Source: Pseudomonadota bacterium
GTDB lineage: Bacteria > Pseudomonadota > Gammaproteobacteria > Steroidobacterales > Steroidobacteraceae
DNA: 64,000 nucleotides
Reading direction: 5' to 3'
Assembly: GCA_018240525.1 (NCBI GenBank)
Contig: JAFEFN010000013.1
Coordinates: 1-64,000, forward strand
Under the pieces are notes generated by a model. The model was not told the DNA's origin. It saw only the letters and a program-made list of their open reading frames with translations, and did not search any database. This document shows, piece after piece, positions 9,166 through 17,443 of the stretch. Each line of letters begins with the position of its first letter. Position 1 is the stretch's first letter. Position numbers and translations under genes: made by a program.

Positions 9166-9988
9166 CCGTCCGCTCTCGCCCCGCTGGCGCCCTGCGGCAC
9201 TGATCAAGGCCTCGGTCGCGGTGCACGCGGTCGGTGCCGGCGTGCTGCTGGCCCGCCCGCACCTGTGGCCGTGGGTGCTCGGTGGCGTCCTGGCCGACCA
9301 CCTGGTCCTCACGGCGGCGGGACTGTGGCCGCGCAGCCGGCTGCTGGGCCCTAACTGGACGCGGCTGCCCGCGCCGGCCGACCCGTCTGAGCCCGGCCGC
9401 ATCGCCATCACCATCGATGACGGCCCGGATCCGCAGATCACCCCGCAGGTGCTCGCCCAGTTGGAGGTGCACAAAGCCCACGCGACGTTCTTCTGCGTGG
9501 GCGCCCGCATCGAGCAGTACCCGCAGCTGGCGCGCGAGATCATTGCCCGGGGGCACGGGATCGAGAACCACACCTTCCACCACCCGATGACTTTCTCGCT
9601 GCTGGGTCCGAAGCGAATGGCGAGCGAGATCCTGCGCACCCAGGACATCATCGCCAGCACCACCGGCCAGGTCGCGCAGTTCTTCCGCGCACCGGCGGGC
9701 CTGCGCAACCCGCTGCTCGAGCGGGAGCTCGTCAAGGCCCGCCTGCGGCTGGTGAGCTGGACACGGCGCGGCTTCGATACGGTCAACAACGATCCCGCCA
9801 CGGTGCTCGGCCGGCTCACGCGCGGGCTGAGTGCGGGCGACATCGTGCTCCTGCACGACGGCCACGCGGCCCGCACCGCCGGGGGCTCCGCGGTGATACT
9901 CGAGGTGCTGCCGGCGCTGCTGCAGCGGCTGGCCGCAAGGTCGCTGCAGGCGGTCACGCTGCAGAGTGCGTTTGCCGCCGCTGCATGA
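9140..9988 (+). CDS. Polysaccharide deacetylase (CE4) family protein, membrane-associated
   Basis: This 282-residue protein starts with a short cytoplasmic stretch and one or two hydrophobic segments (about 20-65), then a carbohydrate esterase 4 domain. The metal and catalytic motifs are visible: TIDDGPDPQ (motif 1), NHTFHHP (motif 2, H-x3-H), RAPAGLRNP (motif 3) and LLHDGH near the end. Such enzymes remove N-acetyl groups from GlcNAc-type sugars. In this cluster it could deacetylate a sugar that carries the polyene. ATG at 9140 was chosen, overlapping the previous gene; ATG at 9158 is possible. The enzyme class is secure, the substrate unknown. Confidence 0.8.
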   Translation: MSGSTSMADRPLSPRWRPAALIKASVAVHAVGAGVLLARPHLWPWVLGGVLADHLVLTAAGLWPRSRLLGPNWTRLPAPADPSEPGRIAITIDDGPDPQITPQVLAQLEVHKAHATFFCVGARIEQYPQLAREIIARGHGIENHTFHHPMTFSLLGPKRMASEILRTQDIIASTTGQVAQFFRAPAGLRNPLLERELVKARLRLVSWTRRGFDTVNNDPATVLGRLTRGLSAGDIVLLHDGHAARTAGGSAVILEVLPALLQRLAARSLQAVTLQSAFAAAA

Positions 9989-10713
9989 ACGCGAGCACCG
10001 CGACCGCGTTGCTGGATACGGCGAGCGCGCGCTACCGCCGCGCCGGCCGCTTCGCCTGGTACTTTGCCCGCGGCAAGCTCGGCGGCGATCCCGCCTTCCG
10101 TGCGCTGCTGCAGCTCGGGCTGCTCGCCGGGCGCACGCGCATCCTCGACCTGGGGTGCGGCCAGGGGTTGCTCGCCACCTGGCTGCAGGCCGCGCACGAC
10201 TGCTATGCAGGCAAAGGCCCGGGCGCGTGGCCACCGGAATGGCCGGCGCCTCCCCAGCTGCGCGCCTACACCGGCATCGAACTCAATCCCAGGGAAGTTG
10301 AGCGCGCACGCATCGGGCTCGCCCACTGCGACGCCGAGGTCACCCTCCTGGAAGGCAACATCTGCGACGTTGCCTACCCCGCGGTCGACGCCGTCGTCAT
10401 CATGGACGTGCTCCACTACCTCGACTACCCGGCGCAGGAAGAGGTGCTCCGGCGCGTGCACGCGGCGCTGCCGCCCAACGGCCTGCTGCTGACGCGCATC
10501 GGGGATGCCGCGGGCGGCCGGGGCTTCCTGCTCAGCAAGTGGGTCGACCACATCGTCATGCTCCTGCGCGGGCGGCACTGGCAGCCGCTCAGCTGCCGCA
10601 CGCTCTCGCAGTGGTGCACGCTGCTCGAGCGCCTGGGTTTCAAGGTGACGTCGATGCCGATGAGCGAGGGCACGCCCTTTACGAACGTCCTCCTCATGGC
10701 CGAGGTGCGATGA
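9985..10713 (+). CDS. Class I SAM-dependent methyltransferase
   Basis: This 242-residue methyltransferase has a clear SAM-binding motif I (ILDLGCGQGLLATWL, near residue 52) and further Rossmann elements including TGIELNP and VIMDVLHYLDYP. Aryl-polyene clusters commonly contain a methyltransferase that modifies the aryl head group, and this gene fits that role. It overlaps neighbours by four bases on both sides. C-, O- and N-methylation cannot be told apart from the sequence. Confidence 0.8.
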   Translation: MNASTATALLDTASARYRRAGRFAWYFARGKLGGDPAFRALLQLGLLAGRTRILDLGCGQGLLATWLQAAHDCYAGKGPGAWPPEWPAPPQLRAYTGIELNPREVERARIGLAHCDAEVTLLEGNICDVAYPAVDAVVIMDVLHYLDYPAQEEVLRRVHAALPPNGLLLTRIGDAAGGRGFLLSKWVDHIVMLLRGRHWQPLSCRTLSQWCTLLERLGFKVTSMPMSEGTPFTNVLLMAEVR

Positions 10714-11897
10714 GGCCGCTCGTCCTGAGTGCCTACACCGCGACCAGCTGCATCGGCCACGGAACGGGGCCGATGCTGGCGACGCTCCGGGCGGGGAGGA
10801 CCGGGCTGACGCCCTGCCCGCCGCAGCCCTACGGCCTGGACACCTGCGTCGGCCGCGTGGCGGCGGCGGATGATCGCCTCCTGCCTGCGGCGCTGTCGGA
10901 ATTCGACTGCCGCAACAACCGTCTCGCCTTCCTGGGGCTGGCCCAGGACGGCTTCAGCGGCGAGGTGCGCGCGCGCATTGCACGGTACGGCAGCTCCCGG
11001 ATCGGCGTCTTCATGGGGACCAGCACCTCGGGGGTGCGGGAGACCGAGCAGGCCTTCGCGGCGCGCGATCCGGACACCGGCGCCCTGCCGGCAGGCTTCA
11101 ACTACGCGGGCGTCCACAACACTTTTTCCATCGCGGCCTTCGTGGCGCGCGCGCTGCAGCTGACCGGCCCGGCCACGGTGATCTCCTCGGCCTGTTCCTC
11201 CAGTGCCAAGGTATTCGCCAGCGCCCGGCGCGCCATCGAGTCCGGGCTGATCGATGCGGCGGTCGTCGGCGGGGTCGATTCGCTGTGCCTCACGACCCTG
11301 CACGGGTTCAACTCGCTGCAGCTCGTCTCCAGAAGGCCGGTGCGTCCCTTCGACGCTGCGCGCGACGGGATCTCCATCGGGGAAGCCGCGGCATTCGCGC
11401 TCCTGGAACCGGCCGATGCGGCGGCCGGCGCGATCCATCTGGTGGGGACCGGGGAAAGCAGCGACGCACACCACATGTCCGCACCGCACCCGCAGGGGCG
11501 CGGCGCACGCGATGCCATGGAGCGGGCGCTGCACAGCGCCGGCCTCGCGCCCGAGCAGATCGGCTACATCAACTTCCATGGCACGGGGACTCCCAGCAAC
11601 GACGAGGCCGAGTCACGCGCGGTCGCTGCCTGCCTCGGCACGCGCGTGCCGGGAAGCTCGACCAAGGGGGCGACCGGTCACACGCTGGGCGCGGCCGGTG
11701 CCCTCGAGGTGGTGATCTGCGCACTGGCGCTGCGCGAGGGGTTCATGCCCGGCGGCGTCAACACCACGCACGTCGACCCGGCGTTGCCCGTGACCTACCT
11801 GCTCGGGAACCAGGACGCGGAGCTTCAATACGCCATGAGCAACTCCTTCGGCTTCGGGGGCTCGAACTGCAGCCTGGTGCTGGCGCGTGCCAACTGA
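10710..11897 (+). CDS. Beta-ketoacyl-ACP synthase (KAS II-like)
   Basis: This 395-residue ketosynthase catalyses the decarboxylative condensation that extends the polyene. The Cys-His-His triad is visible: active-site cysteine in ISSACSSSAK (about residue 163), histidine in NFHGTGTPSND and histidine in KGATGHTLGAAG. A glycine-rich SNSFGFGGSN loop lies near the end. Length and motifs match type II FabF/ApeO-like enzymes. The following gene encodes a ketosynthase-like protein of the chain-length-factor type, which probably forms a heterodimer with this one. Start ATG overlaps the methyltransferase stop. This is the only complete ketosynthase in the visible cluster. Confidence 0.88.
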   Translation: MRPLVLSAYTATSCIGHGTGPMLATLRAGRTGLTPCPPQPYGLDTCVGRVAAADDRLLPAALSEFDCRNNRLAFLGLAQDGFSGEVRARIARYGSSRIGVFMGTSTSGVRETEQAFAARDPDTGALPAGFNYAGVHNTFSIAAFVARALQLTGPATVISSACSSSAKVFASARRAIESGLIDAAVVGGVDSLCLTTLHGFNSLQLVSRRPVRPFDAARDGISIGEAAAFALLEPADAAAGAIHLVGTGESSDAHHMSAPHPQGRGARDAMERALHSAGLAPEQIGYINFHGTGTPSNDEAESRAVAACLGTRVPGSSTKGATGHTLGAAGALEVVICALALREGFMPGGVNTTHVDPALPVTYLLGNQDAELQYAMSNSFGFGGSNCSLVLARAN

Positions 11898-12702
11898 GCC
11901 GGAACGCCGCCTGAGCGCCTGCGTGGCAGGCCTGGGTCTGCTCGGCCCGGGGTTGCCCGACTGGGATCGTGGCCGCGCCATCCTGAGCGGCGCGTCGGAT
12001 TGGCACGCGGACACGACGCTGATCCCCAGCCTGACCTGCCTGCCCAGCGCCGAGCGCCGCAGGACCGGTGTGCCGGTGCGGATCGCCCTGACCGCGGGCC
12101 TGCAGGCCTGCAGCCACGCCGGTGTCGATCCGGCCACGCTGCCCGCCGTGTTCACCTCATCCGGGGGCGACGGCGAGAACCTGCACGAGATCTGCACCGC
12201 ACTGGCGGCCGGTGAGCGACAGCTCTCGCCGACCCGGTTCCACAACTCCGTGCACAACGCCCCGTCCGGATACTGGAGCATCGCCACCGGCGCCACCCCG
12301 GCATCGAACGCCCTGTGCGCCCACGATGCGAGCTTCGCGGCCGGGCTCCTCGAGGCGCTCGCGCAGCTGCACGCCGAGCAGCGGGCCGTGCTGCTCGTGG
12401 CCTACGATGCCCCCTACCCCGAGCCACTGCGTACCGTCCGGCCCATTCCGCACGCCTTCGCCGTCGCCCTGGTGCTCACCCTGCAGCCGACCCCGACCGC
12501 GCTCGCGCGGCTGGAAGTCGCTGTGGGTGAGGCCCCTCCCAGCACCCTGCCATCGGGCGGACTGGAGGAACTGCGCGCCCGGATCCCGGCGGCCCGCAGC
12601 CTGCCCATGCTGGCGCAGATCGCCCGTGCGGAATCAGGTACCGTGGTGCTCGATTACCTCGGCACCCTGACCCTGAGCGTAAAGGTTCGCGCGTGCCCCT
12701 AG
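11887..12702 (+). CDS. Beta-ketoacyl synthase-like chain length factor
   Basis: This 271-residue protein resembles only the N-terminal half of a ketosynthase (Ketoacyl-synt_2 type). It has a FTSSGGDGENLHEICTALA stretch near residue 90 and a following HNSVHNAPSGYWSI block typical of this subfamily. It lacks the later His-containing motifs, so it is unlikely to condense on its own. Such proteins pair with the full ketosynthase and set or support chain length. GTG at 11887 starts 11 bases inside the preceding gene, and its own end overlaps the next gene. Confidence 0.78.
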   Translation: MPTEPERRLSACVAGLGLLGPGLPDWDRGRAILSGASDWHADTTLIPSLTCLPSAERRRTGVPVRIALTAGLQACSHAGVDPATLPAVFTSSGGDGENLHEICTALAAGERQLSPTRFHNSVHNAPSGYWSIATGATPASNALCAHDASFAAGLLEALAQLHAEQRAVLLVAYDAPYPEPLRTVRPIPHAFAVALVLTLQPTPTALARLEVAVGEAPPSTLPSGGLEELRARIPAARSLPMLAQIARAESGTVVLDYLGTLTLSVKVRACP

Positions 12703-13175
12703 ACCGCCACTGGATCGAACAGCACATCCCGCACAAGGGCCGGATGTGCCTGCTCGATGAGGTGCTCACCTGGGATGCCAGACAGATCCGCTGCCGCAGC
12801 GCGACCCACCGGATCGCCGAGAACCCGCTGCGTGCGCACGGCCGGCTGGGCGCGGTGTGCGGCATCGAGTACGCCGCCCAGGCGATGGCGGTCCACGGGG
12901 CGCTGGTGGGCGCGAGTGCCCCGCTCGCCAGCTCGATGCCGGATCAGGTCCGTGGCAGCCTCGGCGCGGAAGTGGGTTATCTTGCCAGCGTGCGCAACGT
13001 CACGATGCACGTGGGGCGTCTCGATGACCTGGAGGAAGACCTGGTGGCCTGTGCCGAGCGCGTGGCCGGCGATGCGCGCACCGTGCTGTATCAGTTCCGG
13101 GTCACCTGCGGCGACCGCACGATCCTTGAAGGCCGCGCCAGCATCGTCATCGATCCGTCGCTCAGTGCTGCATGA
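12693..13175 (+). CDS. 3-hydroxyacyl-ACP dehydratase, aryl-polyene type
   Basis: This 160-residue hot-dog-fold protein has the short N-terminal signature HIPHKGRMCLLDEV and a central IEYAAQAMAVHG helix, both typical of FabA/FabZ-like dehydratases in aryl-polyene clusters. It would remove water from the 3-hydroxyacyl-ACP made by the ketoreductase encoded next. The GTG start at 12693 overlaps the chain-length-factor gene by ten bases. With the dehydratase domain of the fusion at 4318, the cluster has two dehydratase functions; the aryl-polyene literature describes a pair of dehydratases as well. Confidence 0.82.
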   Translation: MPLDRHWIEQHIPHKGRMCLLDEVLTWDARQIRCRSATHRIAENPLRAHGRLGAVCGIEYAAQAMAVHGALVGASAPLASSMPDQVRGSLGAEVGYLASVRNVTMHVGRLDDLEEDLVACAERVAGDARTVLYQFRVTCGDRTILEGRASIVIDPSLSAA

Positions 13176-13903
13176 GCGCTAGCGGCAAGCGCGCCCTGGT
13201 CACCGGTGGGAGCGGCGGCATCGGCGCCGCCCTGTGCAAGCGGCTCGCGCGTGACGGCCACTACGTGTACGTGCACGGCCACCGCAATGCCGCGGCGGCC
13301 CACGAGGTGGTGGACGCCATCCACGCCGCCGGCGGCCGCGCCGAGGCGATCCTCTTCGACGTGACCGATGCGGATGCCTCCCGGCATGCCCTGGAGCAGA
13401 CCCTGGAGGCGGGGCCCATCCAGATACTGGTGAACAATGCAGGCCTGCACGACGATGCGGTGCTGCCGGGAATGAGCGCCGCGCAATGGCACCGGGTGAT
13501 CGACGTGTCGGTGCACGGCTTCTTCAATGCGACCCAGCCACTGCTGCTGCCGATGATCCGCACGCGCTGGGGCCGCATCGTCAACGTGTCCTCCGTTGCC
13601 GCATTGATGGGCAACCGCGGCCAGGTCAACTACGCGGCCGCCAAGGGGGCCCTGAACTCCGCCACCAAGGCGCTGGCCCTGGAGGTGGCGACGCGCGGCA
13701 TTACCGTCAACAGCATCGCACCGGGCATCATCGAGACCCCGATGAGTGCGGGACTGTTCGATGCCGCGGCCATCGAGAGGCTGGTGCCGATGAACAGGGC
13801 CGGCCTTCCCGAGGAAGTGGCGGGCGTGGTCTCGTTCCTGAGCTCGGACGATGCGGCGTACGTGACCGCGCAGGTGATCTGCGTCAGCGGCGGGATGGCG
13901 TAG
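13172..13903 (+). CDS. 3-ketoacyl-ACP reductase, aryl-polyene cluster
   Basis: This 243-residue SDR has TGGSGGIGAAL, NNAG, VSSVAALMG and the catalytic YAAAK. Length and motifs match FabG-type reductases and the ketoreductase position in aryl-polyene operons, after the dehydratase. It shares four bases (ATGA) with the previous gene. It is the last gene of the contiguous overlapping operon. A 70-base gap follows, with no obvious terminator, and the next gene is unrelated to polyene chemistry. Confidence 0.87.
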   Translation: MSASGKRALVTGGSGGIGAALCKRLARDGHYVYVHGHRNAAAAHEVVDAIHAAGGRAEAILFDVTDADASRHALEQTLEAGPIQILVNNAGLHDDAVLPGMSAAQWHRVIDVSVHGFFNATQPLLLPMIRTRWGRIVNVSSVAALMGNRGQVNYAAAKGALNSATKALALEVATRGITVNSIAPGIIETPMSAGLFDAAAIERLVPMNRAGLPEEVAGVVSFLSSDDAAYVTAQVICVSGGMA

Positions 13904-13976
13904 CGAGCTACCGGGACGTCTGGCACACTCGGCGACGTCCGCGCCCGAGCCTGCCAGTCAACCGGAGCGAGTTGTG

Positions 13977-15077
13977 ATGAAGTTGCCCGCCGCCGCCTGT
14001 GCGCTCGGTGCCCTCGTGTTGCTCGCGACCATCGTCCGGGGCGAGGAGGCCCCAGCCCCTGCCGCGGGCATCGCCGAGTCACTCGGGGTGCGTCCGGCCC
14101 CACAACCGGTGCGCGAGCGGGCCGGCTGGCGCGCGCCGAAGCTGATCCTGGTCAACGCCCGCCTGCACGAGCAGATGAATGCCCTGCGCGCCGCAGCGCC
14201 CGGGGTGACGTTCGTCGACGGCGACGCGGCCACTGCGGCGCAGGTGGCCAAGGCGGATGCGACGATCGGGATCTGCACACCGGAGGTGCTCAGCGGGGCC
14301 ACGCACCTGCAGTGGATCCAGTGGCTGGGCGCAGGCGTGGAGGGTTGCGTGCAGCAACCGAAGCTGCGCGAGCGCGGCGTGCTGCTGACGAACATGCAGA
14401 GCGCGGCCGGCCCCAGCATGGCCGAGCACGTCATGGGCATGATGCTGGTGCTCAGCCGCCACCTGGACTACTACCTCAAGCAACAGGAGCAGGGCCGCTG
14501 GGCCGATGACGCCCCGGCCCTGGCCGATCTGTCCGGCAAGACGGTGCTGATCGTCGGGCTGGGCGGCATCGGCACCGAGGTGGCCAAGCGCGCGCACGCC
14601 TTCGGCATGCGCATCACCGCCACGCGCGCCAGCGGCAGGAACGGCCCGGACTACGTCAGCTACGTCGGGTTGCCCGACGAGCTGCTCAAGCTCGCCCCGG
14701 CGGCCGACTTCGTGGTCAACTGCTCGCCGCTCACGCCGCAGACCGCGGGTCTCTTCAATGCGGGATTCTTCGCCGCGATGAAGCCCGGGGCGTACTTCCT
14801 GAACGTCGGGCGGGGCCGCAGCGTCATCACGGCGGACCTCATCGCCGCGCTGACCGCCGGCAGGCTGGCCGGCGCCGGCCTCGACGTGGTCGATCCGGAG
14901 CCGCTTCCGGCGAGCAGTCCCTTGTGGCACCTGCCGAACGTCATCATCACGCCGCACATCTCGGCCGCCACGCCCATGGCGGACAGTCAGCGTGCCCTGC
15001 TGCTGCGCGAGAACCTGCGGCGTTATGTCGCCGGGGAGCCCATGCTGGCCGTGGTGGACATCGATCGCGGCTATTGA
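13977..15077 (+). CDS. D-isomer-specific 2-hydroxyacid dehydrogenase with N-terminal signal peptide
   Basis: This protein of about 366 residues has a clear N-terminal signal peptide (MKLPAAACALGALVLLATIV, cleavage likely near RGEEA). A D-2-hydroxyacid dehydrogenase follows: the NAD motif GLGGIGTEVAKRA, the catalytic Arg in NVGRGR, the Glu in VVDPEPLPA and the His in ITPHIS. The family normally reduces 2-oxo acids in the cytoplasm, so an export signal is odd. It follows the polyene operon on the same strand. GTG at 13974 immediately before the ATG is an equal start candidate. The enzyme fold is secure; the periplasmic location is a prediction. Confidence 0.8.
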   Translation: MKLPAAACALGALVLLATIVRGEEAPAPAAGIAESLGVRPAPQPVRERAGWRAPKLILVNARLHEQMNALRAAAPGVTFVDGDAATAAQVAKADATIGICTPEVLSGATHLQWIQWLGAGVEGCVQQPKLRERGVLLTNMQSAAGPSMAEHVMGMMLVLSRHLDYYLKQQEQGRWADDAPALADLSGKTVLIVGLGGIGTEVAKRAHAFGMRITATRASGRNGPDYVSYVGLPDELLKLAPAADFVVNCSPLTPQTAGLFNAGFFAAMKPGAYFLNVGRGRSVITADLIAALTAGRLAGAGLDVVDPEPLPASSPLWHLPNVIITPHISAATPMADSQRALLLRENLRRYVAGEPMLAVVDIDRGY

Positions 15078-15203
15078 GGCCCCGCGCCCCCGGGCGCACC
15101 GTTCGGCGGCCGCGCACTGCGGAACGCACCGAAGACAATTTGTTACAGTCGGTCCCCTGGGTGGGCAGCGTGAGATGCATGCATACATGCGCGCGGGCGT
15201 GAC

Positions 15204-16388
15204 ATGGCGATGACGCCGGCGGTGGTGCTGGGCTCGGGACTCGGCGCGCTGGGCGCGATGCGCCTGCTCAACCGCGCCGGCATCCCCACCTACCTGCTGC
15301 CGGCGGCGCCGGCGCTCGAATCGCGCTCGCGCTTTGCGCGCCGCTTGCCCGGAACGAATCAGACACTGGCCTCCGCGCCGCTCGCCGCCATCCTCGAGTC
15401 CACGACGCTCGATCGCGCCGTGCTGATTCCGTGCAGCGACGCGGTGCTGGCCGCGATGGCCCAGCTCCCCGCTGCCCTGGCCGGGCGGTTTCCGAGCAGC
15501 ACCCCCGCAGGCGATGCGGTGAGCATGCTCACCTGCAAGGACCGCTTCGCCACGCTGCTCGGGCAGCTCGGGGTGCCGCATCCGCGCACGCTCGTCATCA
15601 CGGCGCCGCAGGACCTGGAGGCGTTTGCCGGGACGTCCTTCTCGCACCTGTTCCTGAAGCCAGTGGACTCCGCCAGCTTCATGCGTGCCTACGGTGTGAA
15701 GGGCTGCCGCGTGCGCGACCTGGATGACGCGCGACGGCAGCTGGCGAAGGTCCAGGCCGACGGCCACCGTGTCATCGTTCAGGAGTTCATACCGGGACCC
15801 GGCTCGGCGCACTACCTGCTGGACGGCTTCATGGATGCCGGCGGAAAGGTCCGGGCGATGTTCGCGCGGCGCCGGCTGCGCATGTACCCGCCGGACTTCG
15901 GCAACAGCACGCTGATGGCGAGCGTCCCGCTCAGCGAGGTGGCCCCCGCGGTGGACGTGCTGCGGAGGATCCTCGCCGCGGCGGGCTACCGGGGGATATT
16001 CAGCGCGGAATTCAAGCGCGACGAGCGCGATGGGGTCCTGAAGATACTCGAGGTGAACGCGCGGGTCTGGATCTACGTGGAGTTCACGGGTCGCTGCGGG
16101 ATCGACGTGTGCACCATGTCGTACCGCGATGCCCTCGGCCTGCCCGTCGCGGACGTCCCCACCTACCGCACCGGGGTGCGCATGGTATGCCCCTACATGG
16201 ACCTGGCGGCCGTGCGCTACGGCTGGCTGCACAAGGAAATCCGCGCCTGGGACTGGTTGCGCTCCTGGATCGGCGCGCAGCAGCCCGCCTTCAGCCTCTC
16301 CGACCCCCTTCCCGGCCTTTCGGACTGGGCCGAACTTGCCGGGCGGGTGTTGCGCCGCGCGTGGCGTGGCAGCGGCGCGCTCTTGTGA
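15204..16388 (+). CDS. ATP-grasp carboxylate-amine ligase-like protein
   Basis: This 394-residue protein looks like an ATP-grasp ligase. Features seen are LFLKPVDSAS (nucleotide-binding lysine region), VIVQEFIPGPGS, and LKILEVNARVW, which supplies the metal-binding Glu and Asn. Such enzymes join a carboxylate to an amine or thiol through an acyl phosphate. The substrate is not recognisable; homologues are often annotated as carbamoyl-phosphate-synthase-like. It starts 126 bases after the preceding gene and is translationally coupled to the FemAB-like gene that follows. This suggests it is the first step of a small peptide- or amide-forming pathway. Confidence 0.72.
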   Translation: MAMTPAVVLGSGLGALGAMRLLNRAGIPTYLLPAAPALESRSRFARRLPGTNQTLASAPLAAILESTTLDRAVLIPCSDAVLAAMAQLPAALAGRFPSSTPAGDAVSMLTCKDRFATLLGQLGVPHPRTLVITAPQDLEAFAGTSFSHLFLKPVDSASFMRAYGVKGCRVRDLDDARRQLAKVQADGHRVIVQEFIPGPGSAHYLLDGFMDAGGKVRAMFARRRLRMYPPDFGNSTLMASVPLSEVAPAVDVLRRILAAAGYRGIFSAEFKRDERDGVLKILEVNARVWIYVEFTGRCGIDVCTMSYRDALGLPVADVPTYRTGVRMVCPYMDLAAVRYGWLHKEIRAWDWLRSWIGAQQPAFSLSDPLPGLSDWAELAGRVLRRAWRGSGALL

Positions 16389-17443
16389 CCCCGCTCACCC
16401 TCTGCACCCTGTCCGCGGCGCACTTCGAGGAGTGGGACGAGTTCGTGGGCCGCTCCCCTGACGGCTGCGTCTACGCCCAGTCCGGCTATCTCGCCGCGCT
16501 GGCGGCGGTCACCGGCGCGACTTTCCGCATCGTGGCGGCACGCCGCGCCGATGCCCTCGCCGGCGGGGTGGCGCTCTACGAGACACGCTCGGCGCTGCAC
16601 GGCGCCCAGGCCGCTCCGCGGCTGCTGCTGTACTACCACGGTGCGATCCTCGCCCCCTACGAGGGCACCTACCCCTCGCAACGGACGTCGCGCGACCTCG
16701 AGGTCCAGTCCGCCCTGGCCGCGCACATCGAGTCGCTCGGCTACGACCGCGTGATCCTCAAGAGCCGCAGCACCGTCGGTGACGTGCGCAGCTACCTCGC
16801 GCGGGGCTGGCAGGCGTACCCGAGCTACACCTACGTCGTCCCGCTGACCGACCTGCGCGCGCAGTGGCAGCGCGTCGAGAACAACCTGCGCCGGCTCATC
16901 AAGCGTTGCACCGAGACCGACCGGCTCGCGTTCACCGAGGACGAGGACTTCGCGGCCTTCTTCCGGCTGCATTCGCTGACGCTCGGGCGCCGGCGCGTGC
17001 CCCCCTACCTCCCCGAGGCCGCGTTCCGCGAGTTCTTCGGCCGCATCCATGCCCTGGGGCTGGCCCGGCTGCAGCACGCGCGCCTGCCGGACGGGACGGC
17101 GATCGCCTCGCAGCTCGTGCTGCTGGGCAAGAACAAGGTCAGCCACACCGCCTGCGCCGGCATGGACCCGGAGTACGCCCGGCTGGGCGCCACCGCCTTC
17201 CTGCGCTGGCGCGGGTTCGAGGCCCTGGCGCAACGCGGCTACGAGGCCAATGACCTGACCGATGCCGCGCTCAACCCGGTCACGCACTTCAAGTCCCAGC
17301 TGGGGGGCTCGCTCGAGTGCGCGCACGTGCTGCAATCGCCGCCGTCACTGCGGGCGCGCACGGCCCGCTCGCTCGAGAATGTGGCGCGGCTGCCGCGCGC
17401 GCTGGCCGGCCGTCTCCTGCGCGCGACGGGACTGAGGTCATGA
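16385..17443 (+). CDS. GNAT / FemAB-like acyltransferase
   Basis: This 352-residue protein resembles GNAT-fold acyltransferases of the FemAB/CelD-like group. It has two halves: the first contains a YYHGAILAPYEGTYP segment, and the second has VENNLRRLIKRC and GLARLQHARLPDGTAIASQL, typical of the C-terminal GNAT domain. Proteins of this type transfer aminoacyl or acyl groups to amines, often in cell-surface or exopolysaccharide synthesis. The GTG start at 16385 overlaps the ATP-grasp stop, and its stop overlaps the next start. I infer it uses a product of the ATP-grasp or thiamine enzyme. Confidence 0.68.
   Translation: MTPLTLCTLSAAHFEEWDEFVGRSPDGCVYAQSGYLAALAAVTGATFRIVAARRADALAGGVALYETRSALHGAQAAPRLLLYYHGAILAPYEGTYPSQRTSRDLEVQSALAAHIESLGYDRVILKSRSTVGDVRSYLARGWQAYPSYTYVVPLTDLRAQWQRVENNLRRLIKRCTETDRLAFTEDEDFAAFFRLHSLTLGRRRVPPYLPEAAFREFFGRIHALGLARLQHARLPDGTAIASQLVLLGKNKVSHTACAGMDPEYARLGATAFLRWRGFEALAQRGYEANDLTDAALNPVTHFKSQLGGSLECAHVLQSPPSLRARTARSLENVARLPRALAGRLLRATGLRS

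Noticed and set aside
14079..16232. A 717-codon minus-strand open frame
   Set aside because: It is antisense to the 2-hydroxyacid dehydrogenase and ATP-grasp genes, rich in Arg/His/Gln, with no domain.
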